From positions 62,001 to 126,000 of the forward strand of contig NZ_JACAOA010000002.1 of assembly GCF_014049385.1 (NCBI RefSeq): 64,000 nt of DNA. Direction: 5' to 3'. The stretch comes from Ruoffia halotolerans (GTDB taxonomy: Bacteria; Bacillota; Bacilli; Lactobacillales; Aerococcaceae). How positions within the stretch are numbered: the stretch's first letter is position 1; each line of letters starts with the position of its first letter. The position numbers and the translations under genes were made by a program. Under the pieces are notes generated by a model. It was not told the DNA's origin and did not search any database. It saw nothing but the letters and a program-made list of their open reading frames with translations. Below, piece after piece: positions 34,043 to 43,226 of the stretch.

Positions 34043-35388
34043 ATAAATTCATTGCGAGTATCGATGTAGGAACTACGAATATCAAGATTAATTTATTTAA
34101 TGCAACATATGAAGTCATCGATACAGTTAAAGCGCCTCACTTAACTATCTACAAAACGGACTCACTATTTGAGTTGGATTTGGAAGAAATTTGGGTGAAT
34201 ATTAGAGCTGGCTTGAAAGATTTGATATCGAGAAATGCCATTAGCAACTTGGAAATCATTCTGACAACTGCAATGCATAGTGTTCAATTAATCAATCAAG
34301 ATGATACCCTCTTTGGGGCTTTGGTAACTTGGGCTGATACTCGCGGGGCTGAGATGATTAAACAGTTGAGTCCTGAAATATTATTAGAACAATATTACCG
34401 GACTGGAACGCCGATTCATAGCATGAATCCGTATTACAAATTATTGAGTATGTATCAAAAGGACAAGCGGGTTGGCTCATTAAAAGATATATTATTCCAC
34501 CGATTGACAGGGGAATGGGTACTTGATGTAAGTAATGCCTCCAGCAGTGGATTGTTGAATTTGGCGGAGTTGACTTGGGATGATAGGTCGTTAAGTGAGA
34601 TTGGCTTAGGTGTTAATCATCTTCCACGAATTGAAGCGGTTGACTATAATCGGCCAGCTTTACCTTCACTTTTTGATGCGGAGGTAACAGTTACGATTGG
34701 AACGTCGGATGGCATCTCATCGAATTACGTATTTAGTGACTTGGATGAACTGGCCGTATTATCGATTGGCACTAGCCATGCTGCGCGTGTCATTCACTCA
34801 GAGGCCCAATTAAACGATCAATACCAAAACTTTGCCTATAATATTAGGGAAAATAAATATTTACTTGGTTTACCCAGTAACAATGGAGCAGATGTTCTAT
34901 CTTGGACCAACAAAGTCTTCAATAGTAGTTTTGAAGAGTTGGATGCAATTGCAGCCAAACGGCCACATACAGAAAGTATCTTTGTACCGTATTTAAACGG
35001 TGAGCGAGCACCTACTTGGGATGAGGCGGCAACAGGAAACTTACTGGCTTTAACACGCACAAGTTCGAGAGAATCTGTATTATTCTCGATTATTCTAGGA
35101 ATGTTGTTTAATATTAAGCACAATGTGAGTATCTTGGAAGAACTTGCTGATTTTAACGCCATTGGTTTAGTGGGTGGAATTACAAAACTCGAAGCATTTC
35201 CACAATTAATTGCCGATATCTTAGGCTATAAATTATACATTCCACTGATAGAAAATGCAGAAACAATGGGAAGTATTGCAGCTGTTAAAGAGATAGAGTT
35301 ACTCAGAGAATATCGGATTGTTGAACCGCAGTCTGACAAAGATTATGATGCGATGTTTAAGAAATATATGGAAAACGTATTGATTTAG
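34039..35388 (+). CDS. gntK: Gluconokinase (FGGY family)
   Basis: A 449-residue FGGY sugar kinase. The phosphate-binding motif IASIDVGTTNIKINLFN opens the protein, AMHSVQLI and TWADTRG match gluconate/xylulose kinases, and GLVGGITKLEAFPQLIADIL is the C-terminal ATP motif. Taken with the adjacent 6-phosphogluconate dehydrogenase, gluconate is the likely substrate. It starts with TTG in a TTGA overlap with the preceding stop, indicating translational coupling. A strong terminator follows, so it ends the RpiR-EIICB-GH4-dehydrogenase-kinase operon. Confidence 0.87.
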   Translation: MNKFIASIDVGTTNIKINLFNATYEVIDTVKAPHLTIYKTDSLFELDLEEIWVNIRAGLKDLISRNAISNLEIILTTAMHSVQLINQDDTLFGALVTWADTRGAEMIKQLSPEILLEQYYRTGTPIHSMNPYYKLLSMYQKDKRVGSLKDILFHRLTGEWVLDVSNASSSGLLNLAELTWDDRSLSEIGLGVNHLPRIEAVDYNRPALPSLFDAEVTVTIGTSDGISSNYVFSDLDELAVLSIGTSHAARVIHSEAQLNDQYQNFAYNIRENKYLLGLPSNNGADVLSWTNKVFNSSFEELDAIAAKRPHTESIFVPYLNGERAPTWDEAATGNLLALTRTSSRESVLFSIILGMLFNIKHNVSILEELADFNAIGLVGGITKLEAFPQLIADILGYKLYIPLIENAETMGSIAAVKEIELLREYRIVEPQSDKDYDAMFKKYMENVLI

Positions 35389-35416
35389 TTGAGAGTTAGA
35401 TTTGGCTTTGACTATC

Positions 35417-35463
35417 ACATAAAACCCCCGAGACTCATGTTAATTTCGGGGGTTTTTTATGTG
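35417..35463 (+). terminator. Terminator of the alpha-glucoside/gluconate operon
   Basis: CACATAAAACCCCCGA pairs with TCGGGGGTTTTTTATGTG around a 13-base loop; the T-run is inside the right arm, making it nearly symmetric. Confidence 0.88.
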
Positions 35464-35657
35464 TTCAAGAATTTATATGATTACATGGTGCAGGTTGATA
35501 AATCCACAACACTTTCTTTATTCACAAGTCCATTAAGCTATCTATACTCTAAAAGTGACAAAGTGTCATTTTTGATTAAATCTTTTTCAATAATAATCAT
35601 TTAATATCGAAAATACCTTATATGTCAGCTTTTTCAATCTATTTACAAAGGATGTTT

Positions 35658-35980
35658 ATGATGCCACATGATACATTTTTTAATTTAATTTTGCCTAAGC
35701 GCCAACGAATTGAGTCGATCTTGTTGGAGACCTTCCATCATCAACCTTTAAGCCAAGTTAAAGTTTCGGACATTGTTGCCAAGATGGGATGTCGCTCGGG
35801 GCATTTTATAAACATTTTGTCGATATAGAAGATGCTAATAGTTATTTTTATTTAACGGTTCAGGTATATGATAATCACTATCAAACTTACGATGCTGTTG
35901 AACATCCAGAAACGAGAGAAGTTATTTTCGTTACGCCACACCCATGGACTGGATGGGAGCATGAGAATGCGGAGTGGTGA
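35658..35980 (+). pseudogene. Broken TetR-like regulator joined to an unrelated C-terminal fragment
   Basis: From ATG 35658 (AAAGGA upstream) the frame reads RQRIESILLETFHHQPLSQV and VSDIVAKMG, a TetR helix-turn-helix start. A frameshift near 35795 moves it to SLGAFYKHFVDIEDANSYFY, the recognition helix and first core helix. After about 35875 the sequence (HPETREVIFVTPHPWTGWEH) no longer looks like TetR and I do not recognise it; it may be the tail of another deleted gene. Total readable length is about 108 codons against about 190 for a TetR protein. A terminator follows. Confidence 0.6.
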
Positions 35981-36001
35981 TGAAATATATATTTTTAGAG
36001 G

Positions 36002-36038
36002 AACACCTACGAGTTGAGATAGCTTGTAGGTGTTTTTA
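36002..36038 (+). terminator. Hairpin terminator
   Basis: AACACCTAC/GTAGGTGTT stem with a 14-base loop and TTTTTA after the broken TetR-like gene. Confidence 0.8.
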
Positions 36039-36081
36039 GTTTAAAAATTTTTTATCATTATATAGTTACTATGGTCAATAG

Positions 36082-36134
36082 ATTCGACAAAGCTGCCCGT
36101 CGCGCACCTTCGCCACGCCCCCCAAAAACTGACC
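36082..36134. repeat. GC-rich intergenic repeat, copy B
   Basis: A GC-rich island (CCCGTCGCGCACCTTCGCCA followed by CGCCCCCCAAAAACTGACC) in otherwise AT-rich spacer DNA. It resembles the units at 1706-1828 and 50361-50525. One unit only. Confidence 0.5.
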
Positions 36135-36217
36135 ATAACACTTCATCCCAACGGCTTCTTTGTTTTCATCATGTTATAATTGTAGTGAATAAAGTCAAAA
36201 TATAAGGTGGATCAACA

Positions 36218-36982
36218 ATGGATGAATTATTTTATAAACTAGAGAAACAAGCAGTGGATTTAAGTGATTTGGAGAAGGCTGTGTTTAAATTTTTGAAATC
36301 CAGTCCAGAAACCTTTGCGAATGAGACCATTCATCAAATATCTGAAATTATTTATGTATCAACCGCTACTATCTCGCGGACAGTGAAGAAGTTAGGTTTT
36401 CAAAACTTTCAGGAATTAAAGTTTACCATTCAACAGTATTCTCAAACTAATACTAAACAAAATAATAAATCGCTTGATGCGACAAACTATCAAACTTATG
36501 TGATTGATCAAATTGTTGAGGCGATGGCATTGTTAGATGATATTAAGTTGGAAACAATCCTTCAAACCATTAAAGAAGCATCGAATATTGAAATTTATAG
36601 TGTGGGGTCTAGCTTACCAATTGGGATTGATTTATCTAGGAAGATGCTTTCTTTAGGAAAGCCTGCCAACGCGCTCATCGATTGGGATGATTTGAATCGA
36701 AAGTCAAAGATTCAAACGGATTCGGAGTTAGCTATCTTAATTAGTCTAAGCGGTGAAACGAAGCATATCATTGATTTTGCTACGAATTTAAGAGACAGTG
36801 GTGTTCCAATGCTTGGTATTGTTGGGATTAAAGAATCTCGCTTAGAAGAGTTAGTTGATTATTGTATTTATGCCCCTTCTCGTATGAAATATCATAAAGA
36901 TGCAGATATTAGTTCGCGAGTCGCTATTATTACAGTGCTTGAGTATTTAATGATTAAGTATAGTGAAATGTTAGAATATTAA
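36218..36982 (+). CDS. RpiR/MurR-family regulator of malXY
   Basis: A 254-residue RpiR protein. The helix-turn-helix contains HQISEIIYVSTATISRTVKK (about 41-60) and the SIS domain has IYSVGSSLPIGIDLSRKM and ILISLSGETKHI, which bind a sugar phosphate. It precedes the MalX/MalY pair by about 120 bases and is the probable regulator. AAGGTGG precedes the ATG. The SIS sequence differs clearly from the RpiR at 29325, so it should sense another ligand. Confidence 0.9.
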   Translation: MDELFYKLEKQAVDLSDLEKAVFKFLKSSPETFANETIHQISEIIYVSTATISRTVKKLGFQNFQELKFTIQQYSQTNTKQNNKSLDATNYQTYVIDQIVEAMALLDDIKLETILQTIKEASNIEIYSVGSSLPIGIDLSRKMLSLGKPANALIDWDDLNRKSKIQTDSELAILISLSGETKHIIDFATNLRDSGVPMLGIVGIKESRLEELVDYCIYAPSRMKYHKDADISSRVAIITVLEYLMIKYSEMLEY

Positions 36983-37067
36983 CGAATGTTCATACAATTT
37001 AATGTAACCACTTACAAAGGTTGAGAATGAGCACTTTTAGTGAATTGAATAAAGTATAATAACGACA

Positions 37068-37083
37068 AAGAAAGCGCTTTTAT
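37068..37083 (+). promoter_or_regulatory. Possible cre site before malX
   Basis: AAGAAAGCGCTTTTAT matches the cre consensus with two mismatches and contains the symmetric AAAGCGCTTT core. It lies just after a TATAAT element (37055-37060), so binding there would block initiation. Confidence 0.5.
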
Positions 37084-37101
37084 TTTTTAGGAGGTTATTA
37101 T

Positions 37102-38664
37102 ATGGAGAAGAGAAATAGACCGAGTTTTATGGAGTTTCTACAAGGTTTAGGTAGAACGTTTATGTTACCCGTTGCCTTATTATCATTCATGGGGTTACTA
37201 TTAGGGATTGGGAGTGCCTTCTCAAGCACTTCAACAATCGAAGCAATGCCGTTTTTAGATAATGAGATTTTACAAATTATTTTACGCTTTTTATCAACGA
37301 TTGGTGGTTTTGCTTTTAGCTATTTACCAGTTATGTTTGCAATGGCAATTCCTTTAGGACTTGCTCGTAGAGAAAAAGGGGTCGCAGCCTTTTCAGGTTT
37401 TGTTGGTTATACGGTGATGATATTAGCCATTAACTTTTACTTAACTGAGGCAGGAAGCCTTGCTGAAGCGAACGTATTAAGAGAAGCTGGCCAAGGGATG
37501 GTCTTCGGTATTCAAACACTTGAATTAGGAGTGCTTGGAGGAATTATTGTAGGTGTATTAGTTTACTACTTACACGAAAGATTCTACGATATTCAACTGC
37601 CAGATAGTTTTGCCTTTTTCTCAGGTGTAAGATTTGTTCCTATTATTACATCTTTAGTTCTATCAGTAGTTGGTTTAATCTTGCCTATTATTTGGCCATT
37701 CTTTGCTTTAATTATTCAAGGTATTGGTAACTTAATTCAACGTGCGGGTGCATTTGGACCGTTCTTGTTTGGTGCAGGGGAACGTTTATTATTACCTTTT
37801 GGTCTACATCACATTTTAGTAGCGATGATTCGCTTTACTGATGCAGGTGGTACAGAAGTTGTGAATGGTGAGACTGTTTCGGGTGCATTAAATATTTTCT
37901 TTGCGCAACTTAATTCAGGTGAAGCTATTTCAGGTGCAGCAACGGCTTTCTTATCTCAAGGGAAAATGCCGACATTTATCTTTGGACTTCCAGGTGCGGC
38001 ATTTGCGATGTATCAAGTTGCTAGACCAGAGAATCGTGCTCGCATTAAAGGTCTTTTAATTTCAGGTGTTGTTGCTACTGCGGTGACAGGTATTACAGAA
38101 CCGATTGAGTTTTTATTCTTATTCATCAGTCCTCTATTATGGATTTTCCATGTGATTATGACCGGAGCAGGCTTCTTAGTTATGAGTTTACTAGGCGTTT
38201 TAATTGGAAATACTGATGGTGGTATACTTGATTTCTTAATATTCGGAATTATGCAAGGATCTTACACGCGTTGGTGGTTAGTCCTAATTGTTGGTGCGAT
38301 TTGGTTTGCAATTTATTATTGGGTGTTTAAATTTGTGATATTAAAACAAGATTTACCAACGCCAGGTCGAGCAGTTCAACAAGATGATACAGAATATTCA
38401 AAAGAAGAATTAAACTATTCCAAAGATACGAGCTTTGATGTGAAAGGTATTTTAGAAGCATTAGGTGGAGCTGAGAATATCGCTTCGCTGGATAATTGTG
38501 TAACACGATTACGACTAGTGCTTGAAGATGGTACGATTGTGGATGATGATCGACTAAAAGACTTAGGTGCCTTAGGTGTCATTCATTTAGATAAGCAAAA
38601 TGTTCAAGTTGTGATTGGGACGAAGGTAACGAGTGTCCGCAATGAATTAGAATCGTATTTGTAA
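37102..38664 (+). CDS. malX: PTS EIICB transporter, maltose/glucose type (MalX-like)
   Basis: A 520-residue fused permease. The EIIC domain (residues 1 to about 425) has GERLLLPFGLHHILVAMIRF and ITGITEPIEFLFLF. The EIIB domain, with the phosphorylated cysteine in ASLDNCVTRLRLVLED, is at about 445-520. EIIA is absent. The next gene encodes a MalY/PatB-like enzyme, the same pairing as malXY of E. coli. AGGAGG precedes the ATG. The natural substrate of MalX proteins is not firmly known; glucose or maltose transport is weak in E. coli. Confidence 0.9.
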   Translation: MEKRNRPSFMEFLQGLGRTFMLPVALLSFMGLLLGIGSAFSSTSTIEAMPFLDNEILQIILRFLSTIGGFAFSYLPVMFAMAIPLGLARREKGVAAFSGFVGYTVMILAINFYLTEAGSLAEANVLREAGQGMVFGIQTLELGVLGGIIVGVLVYYLHERFYDIQLPDSFAFFSGVRFVPIITSLVLSVVGLILPIIWPFFALIIQGIGNLIQRAGAFGPFLFGAGERLLLPFGLHHILVAMIRFTDAGGTEVVNGETVSGALNIFFAQLNSGEAISGAATAFLSQGKMPTFIFGLPGAAFAMYQVARPENRARIKGLLISGVVATAVTGITEPIEFLFLFISPLLWIFHVIMTGAGFLVMSLLGVLIGNTDGGILDFLIFGIMQGSYTRWWLVLIVGAIWFAIYYWVFKFVILKQDLPTPGRAVQQDDTEYSKEELNYSKDTSFDVKGILEALGGAENIASLDNCVTRLRLVLEDGTIVDDDRLKDLGALGVIHLDKQNVQVVIGTKVTSVRNELESYL

Positions 38665-38676
38665 GGGGGTAGTTCT

Positions 38677-39846
38677 GTGGATTTTGATAAAGTAATTGAT
38701 CGTCGTGGAACCTATTGTACGCAGTGGGATTACGTTGCGGATCGATTTGGTGAAGAAGACTTACTACCATTTACAATATCAGATACTGACTTTGCTGTTC
38801 CAAAAGAGGTGATGGATACCTTGCAGAAGAGATTATCACATCAAGTATTTGGTTATACACGGTGGAACAATGGGGATTTTCAACAAGCGGTTATGAATTG
38901 GTATCAAAAGCGATTTGCGTATCAACCTCAATCTGAATGGATACTATATAGTCCATCGGTCATATATAGTGTTGCTCAGCTGATTCAGATGGAATCTAAT
39001 GAAGGTGATGGTGTTATTATTCAAACACCGGCTTATGATGCATTCTTTAAGACTATTGAAGGAAATCAGCGACGCGTTATTGAAAATCCGCTCATTTACT
39101 CAGCAGGATATTATAGGATTGATTTTGAAGATTTAGAGGAGAAGTTAGCTGATCCTCGCAACAAAATATTGCTTTTCTGTTCACCTCATAATCCTACAGG
39201 AAGGGTATGGACTGAGGAAGAATTGAGACCCGTTGTTTCTTTATGTGTGAAATACAATGTATTTTTAATTAGTGATGAGATTCATATGGACGTAGTTAGT
39301 CAAGGGCACAAGCACCTTCCCATCACACAATTCATGACAAATAACGTTGCTTTAGTTACATCAGGAAGTAAGACTTTTAACTTTCCTGGTTTGATATTTT
39401 CTTATCTCATCTTACCTAACTCAGAAGATAGAGAATTATTTTTGAATCATTTAAAGAATAAAGACGGCTTATCTTCAACGAGCATTCTAGGAATGGAAGC
39501 GACGATGGCAGCGTATAATTATTCTAGTGATTGGGTTGATGAATTAAATACTTACATCGCGGATAATATTCACTTAGCGACAACCTTTTTTGAAGAAAAA
39601 TTTGAAAAAGTAGTCATTGTGCCTACAGAAGCAACCTATCTTATGTGGATAGATCTATCCGGAATAAGTATACCTATGGATGAGGTTCAAAGGCGCTTGG
39701 TTCATATCGGACGTGTGGCGATTATGGATGGGGAGGTTTACGGAGGTAACGGTGAACATTTTCTAAGATTGAATGTAGGTTGCCCAAGAGCTAAATTAAT
39801 TGAAGGTTTAAATAGAATAGAGAAGAGTTTAGAAGGTGTAGAGTAA
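38677..39846 (+). CDS. malY: MalY/PatB-family aminotransferase-like cystathionine beta-lyase
   Basis: A 389-residue fold-type I PLP enzyme. The Schiff-base lysine is in TSGSKTFNFPGL (Lys232), ISDEIHMDVV holds the cofactor aspartate, and FCSPHNPTGRVW the substrate-side asparagine. MalY/PatB enzymes cleave C-S bonds (cystathionine, cysteine), and E. coli MalY also represses the maltose system by binding its activator. It starts with GTG 12 bases after malX with AAGGGGG upstream, so the two are co-transcribed. Why a C-S lyase travels with a PTS permease is unsolved. Confidence 0.9.
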   Translation: MDFDKVIDRRGTYCTQWDYVADRFGEEDLLPFTISDTDFAVPKEVMDTLQKRLSHQVFGYTRWNNGDFQQAVMNWYQKRFAYQPQSEWILYSPSVIYSVAQLIQMESNEGDGVIIQTPAYDAFFKTIEGNQRRVIENPLIYSAGYYRIDFEDLEEKLADPRNKILLFCSPHNPTGRVWTEEELRPVVSLCVKYNVFLISDEIHMDVVSQGHKHLPITQFMTNNVALVTSGSKTFNFPGLIFSYLILPNSEDRELFLNHLKNKDGLSSTSILGMEATMAAYNYSSDWVDELNTYIADNIHLATTFFEEKFEKVVIVPTEATYLMWIDLSGISIPMDEVQRRLVHIGRVAIMDGEVYGGNGEHFLRLNVGCPRAKLIEGLNRIEKSLEGVE

Positions 39847-39893
39847 AAAACCCCGCTAATATCAGATTGTCCTCTGATATTAGCGGGGTTTTG
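39846..39893 (+). terminator. Very strong terminator after malY
   Basis: AAAAACCCCGCTAATATCAG pairs with CTGATATTAGCGGGGTTTT around an eight-base loop, with T-rich flank. About 18-bp stem. Confidence 0.92.
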
Positions 39894-39911
39894 TTGTGTT
39901 TTGTAAAACTG

Positions 39912-40004
39912 GGGCTTGGCTGCGCCTCACGACGACCCAAATTCACCAAATCGGAGCGTCACTCACCTCCGCGACGCCCCGACTCCCAGCCCAAATCCAC
40001 CCCC
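39912..40004. repeat. GC-rich intergenic repeat, copy C
   Basis: About 90 bases of C/G-rich sequence with CGCCTCACGACGACCC and GGAGCGTCACTCACCTCCGC followed by GACGCCCC, matching the core of the repeats at 1706 and 50361. It fills the whole spacer between the malY terminator and the LacI gene end; the small frames inside it are not credible genes. Confidence 0.6.
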
Positions 40005-40994
40005 TCAAGTCGACTCCCTCAATATCAAAGTCGTCTCCAAAAAGATTTGTTTCTCAACAGTATTCTCTTTCCGAATCTTCTCGAGCAATAACTCCAAAGA
40101 TTGAAATCCGATATCAAAGCGTGGTTGGTTTACTGTAGTGATAGTAGGCTGGATGATTGAGGTAATATCAATATTATCGAAACCAATGATCGCAATATCT
40201 TCGGGAATGCGGTAATCATTATTCAGTGCGGCTTTAACTGCAGCAGCTGCGAATATATCTGAACTTGCAAAGACACCATCAATGTTCTTATTATTACGAA
40301 AGGTATAGTTAAGTTGTGAGTACGCGAGATCATAATTAATCGTTGAGAAGTATAAAATATTATCTTCGGAAACCTCAATATTGTAATCTGTGCAAGCGGC
40401 TAGAAAGCCCTCTTGACGAAGTATGGCATAGTTATGATTCAGTGTGGATGTGATGTGAATTAAGTTTTTACAACCTGCCTTTAATAAGAAGTTGGTCGCG
40501 TTGTATGCGGCTTTTGTATCATCAATACTCACGAACGATAGATGGTCATGATAGATATAATCTGAGCACATCACTGTGGGAATGATTGCGTTTAGCTGCT
40601 GGACAGTTTTAACATCGTTAAAGGGAGATAGCGAGATAATCCCAATAATATCCACATCTTCAATTAAAGATAGATAATGTTTCAGTTCTGTTTCTTGGCT
40701 TTTTGTTCGGATGAGAATCATGCGGTATCCAGCGAGTTTAGCGGCTTTCTCAACGCCGGCGAGGACATCGATATTGAAGGGGTTTGAGTAATCAGGTACG
40801 AATACAGCCACCGTCTGTGATTGTTTTACGGGGTTAGCGAGTTCGTAGCCGTTTTGAATCAATGAGTGGGTAATGGCTTCTTTTAAGCCATTGCTCACAT
40901 TGCCTTTATTATTCAAGACGCGTGATACTGTTGCAATTGAGACCTTATGGTCGTCGGCAATGGATTGCAATGTTGCTGTTTTCTTACGAGCCAT
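40005..40994 (-). CDS. LacI-family transcriptional regulator
   Basis: A 329-residue LacI/GalR repressor. The DNA-binding domain reads TLQSIADDHKVSIATVSRVL with the usual NNKGNVSNG turn, then a periplasmic-binding-like domain. I place the start at 40994, with GGGAGTG 6 bases upstream; an in-frame start 30 bases further up lacks a site. It is divergent from an oxidoreductase/Rbs-type importer/isomerase operon. Two TGTAAA-n-TTTACA palindromes lie in the shared promoter region and are its likely operators. The last codons border a GC-rich repeat. Confidence 0.92.
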   Translation of the reverse strand: MARKKTATLQSIADDHKVSIATVSRVLNNKGNVSNGLKEAITHSLIQNGYELANPVKQSQTVAVFVPDYSNPFNIDVLAGVEKAAKLAGYRMILIRTKSQETELKHYLSLIEDVDIIGIISLSPFNDVKTVQQLNAIIPTVMCSDYIYHDHLSFVSIDDTKAAYNATNFLLKAGCKNLIHITSTLNHNYAILRQEGFLAACTDYNIEVSEDNILYFSTINYDLAYSQLNYTFRNNKNIDGVFASSDIFAAAAVKAALNNDYRIPEDIAIIGFDNIDITSIIQPTITTVNQPRFDIGFQSLELLLEKIRKENTVEKQIFLETTLILREST

Positions 40995-41026
40995 TCTATT
41001 CACTCCCATCAGATATTTTAACAATA

Positions 41027-41041
41027 ATGTAAAATTTACAT
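41027..41041. promoter_or_regulatory. LacI operator 1
   Basis: ATGTAAAATTTACAT is a perfect 15-bp palindrome about 30 bases upstream of the LacI start. Confidence 0.7.
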
Positions 41042-41068
41042 AGATTAATTTCTTGATTTAATTATACC

Positions 41069-41116
41069 TTGACAATATAATAAAGTAAACACTTACATAA
41101 TGATGTAAGATTTACA
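41069..41116 (+). promoter_or_regulatory. Promoter and LacI operator 2 of the oxidoreductase operon
   Basis: A TTGACA -35 box (41069-41074) is followed by a TTACAT/CATAAT region around 41093-41101 and the dyad TGTAAGATTTACA (41104-41116), which resembles operator 1. TTACATAATGATGTAA (41093-41108) is a further overlapping perfect dyad. The arrangement fits repression by the divergent LacI protein. Confidence 0.55.
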
Positions 41117-41131
41117 AAAAGGAGGGGTGAT

Positions 41132-42235
41132 GTGAACACACTTCGTGTAGCAGTAATTGGGATTGGGTTCTTAGGTGTTCAGCACATTGAAGCGATTCGT
41201 AGGCTTCCTAATACTCAAGTGGTGGCGATTGTTGGAAGGAATCTTGGGAAGACACAAAGACAGGCCAAAGAATTAGGTATTGAACGTGCTTTCGACAGTG
41301 TCGAGGCAATGTTAACAAGTGATATTGAAGTTGATGTGATTCATAATTGTACCCCCAATAATTTGCATTATTCAATCAATAAACAAATTATTGAAGCGGG
41401 CATCCATCTATATGCAGAAAAGCCTTTTACATTGGATGCAGATGAATCAGCAGAATTGGTTAAATTGATCAAAGAAAAGAACGTGAAATGTGGGATTAAC
41501 TTTAATTACCGGCAAAATATTATGGTTGCTGAGATGCGAGAGCGCGTTAAAGAAGCGCTCATTGGTCATCCGTGGTTCGTGCATGTTGAATACCTGCAAG
41601 ATTGGCTATTATACGAGACAGATTATGATTGGCGGATGAATCCTGAAGTAGGCGGACCGTCGCGGGCGATTGCAGATATTGGATCTCATTGTTTTGATAC
41701 GATTCAATATATTTTAGATGAGCGCATTATTCAAGTGGAAGTGAAAATGTTACAAAAATTTGCTGAACGAAAAGATGGTGATCAAACAAGACAGATTAAA
41801 AATGAAGATGCAGCAATTATTTTAGTCACTTTTGAAAGCGGTTTAATGGGATTGATTCGAGTATCGCAAGTGACGGCGGGTAAGAAGAATGACTTTCTTA
41901 TCTCGATTGAAGGGGATAATCAGACCTTGGAATGGTATCAGGAACGACCTGATCGCTTATGGATTGGGAATCGTGATATAGGTAACTCGGAAATTTATGC
42001 ATCGGAACAGTATTTAACAGATTATGCTGGGAAGTTGACGATCTTACCTAATGGGCATTCTGTTGGTTGGCATGACGCAGTGACACAAGGGATTCGGAAT
42101 TTCTATAGAGGTATTGTGGAAGATGATGAAGAAGGCTATGTGACGGTGGACGAGGCGCATTATGTTATGAAGTTGATCGATGCATGTCTAATAAGTGCAA
42201 AAGAAAGTAAACCGGTTAAAATAAACACACATTAA
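41132..42235 (+). CDS. Gfo/Idh/MocA-family NAD(P)-dependent oxidoreductase
   Basis: A 367-residue oxidoreductase with an N-terminal Rossmann fold (VAVIGIGFLGVQHIEAIRRL, about 6-25) and the EKPF motif in LYAEKPFTLD (about 91-100), which is the family's cofactor and catalytic lysine segment. The C-terminal alpha/beta domain carries DIGSHCFDTIQYIL with the conserved histidine. Such enzymes oxidise inositols, amino-sugars or other polyols. GTG start with AGGAGGGG upstream. It is followed by an Rbs-type importer and an isomerase, so inositol or a related cyclitol is a plausible substrate (inference). Confidence 0.88.
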   Translation: MNTLRVAVIGIGFLGVQHIEAIRRLPNTQVVAIVGRNLGKTQRQAKELGIERAFDSVEAMLTSDIEVDVIHNCTPNNLHYSINKQIIEAGIHLYAEKPFTLDADESAELVKLIKEKNVKCGINFNYRQNIMVAEMRERVKEALIGHPWFVHVEYLQDWLLYETDYDWRMNPEVGGPSRAIADIGSHCFDTIQYILDERIIQVEVKMLQKFAERKDGDQTRQIKNEDAAIILVTFESGLMGLIRVSQVTAGKKNDFLISIEGDNQTLEWYQERPDRLWIGNRDIGNSEIYASEQYLTDYAGKLTILPNGHSVGWHDAVTQGIRNFYRGIVEDDEEGYVTVDEAHYVMKLIDACLISAKESKPVKINTH

Positions 42236-42248
42236 AGGAGTATCCATA

Positions 42249-43202
42249 ATGAAAACAATTAAAAAAATATTACTCGCTGTATTTACTCTAAGCATATTCA
42301 ATATTTTCGCCTTCAATCAAGCTACCTATGCCCAAGAGGAGGAAATAGGGGAGTTAGCAATAATTATTCCAGGAGCAGAACACGGTTGGTTAGCAGGAAT
42401 TGCTTATTATGCCGAACTTAAAGCCGAAGAATTAGGGATCGAAAACTATCGTATTTTAACAAGTTCTAATGTGAATGAACAAGCATCGCAAATTGATGAA
42501 GTGCTCTCACAAGAAGTAGCGGGTGTTGTCTTACTACCACATACGGATGAATTGTCACTTTCGGCGCAAAAATTAGTCGAAGCTGATATTCCATTAATCG
42601 TCTTTGACCGTCGTGTTGATGTTGACTACACAGCTTACGTTGCTGGAAGTAACCCAGAAATTGGTGAAGCAACGGCTGAGGTATTAGGCGAAGAACTTGG
42701 TGGAGCTGGTAAGATTGCGGTCTTGAACAATCCAAGTGCAGGATCAGTTAGTTATGAACGTGTTGATGCTTTTAAGGCCGTAATGGAAGAAAAATATCCT
42801 GATATTGAACTCGTTGATATGACGGTTGAGAACTTTACTCAAGAAGAAGGCTTAAGTGTGGCGACCGATATGTTAGTAGCGAATCCAGAACTAGATGCAA
42901 TCTTCTCAATTGATGATGAGTCTTCTCTAGGAATCTTACAAGCTATTCGTGACGCTGGTCGTGAAGATGTTCAATTCTTATCAGGTGCGGGTGGCTCACA
43001 AGCTTACTTCCAACAAATTGCTGACAGCGAGGGTATTAACTTGTTTACAGCAACATACTCACCTTCGATGATTGGCGATGCGATTGAAGAAGCATGGAAG
43101 ATCTTAAACGGCGAAGATGTTGAAAAAGACCAAATTGTATCACCAACGATTGTGAATCAAGAGAATGTTAGTGACTTCTTAGACGCAGATTCTCCATATT
43201 AA
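42249..43202 (+). CDS. Rbs-type sugar-binding protein (periplasmic-binding domain 4), no lipobox
   Basis: A 317-residue binding protein of the ribose/inositol type. The signal peptide MKTIKKILLAVFTLSIFNIF... ends in TYA before QEEE and has no cysteine. The mature protein shows GVVLLPHTDE, IVFDRRVDVDYTAYVAG and LDAIFSIDDESSLGILQAI, matching family 4 pattern positions including the hinge and ligand-binding Asp/Arg. It pairs with the two-domain ATPase and RbsC-like permease that follow. AAAGGAG precedes the ATG. Confidence 0.88.
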   Translation: MKTIKKILLAVFTLSIFNIFAFNQATYAQEEEIGELAIIIPGAEHGWLAGIAYYAELKAEELGIENYRILTSSNVNEQASQIDEVLSQEVAGVVLLPHTDELSLSAQKLVEADIPLIVFDRRVDVDYTAYVAGSNPEIGEATAEVLGEELGGAGKIAVLNNPSAGSVSYERVDAFKAVMEEKYPDIELVDMTVENFTQEEGLSVATDMLVANPELDAIFSIDDESSLGILQAIRDAGREDVQFLSGAGGSQAYFQQIADSEGINLFTATYSPSMIGDAIEEAWKILNGEDVEKDQIVSPTIVNQENVSDFLDADSPY

Positions 43203-43226
43203 TCTATAAGATAAAGGAATGAACTT

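Noticed and set aside
35389-35604. A 71-codon frame after the gluconokinase
   Set aside because: It overlaps the terminator and has no ribosome site or recognised motif.
39867-40138. Three overlapping small frames of 60-80 codons in the malY-LacI spacer
   Set aside because: They lie in the GC-rich repeat region and LacI antisense strand, have no ribosome site and low-complexity proline/serine composition.
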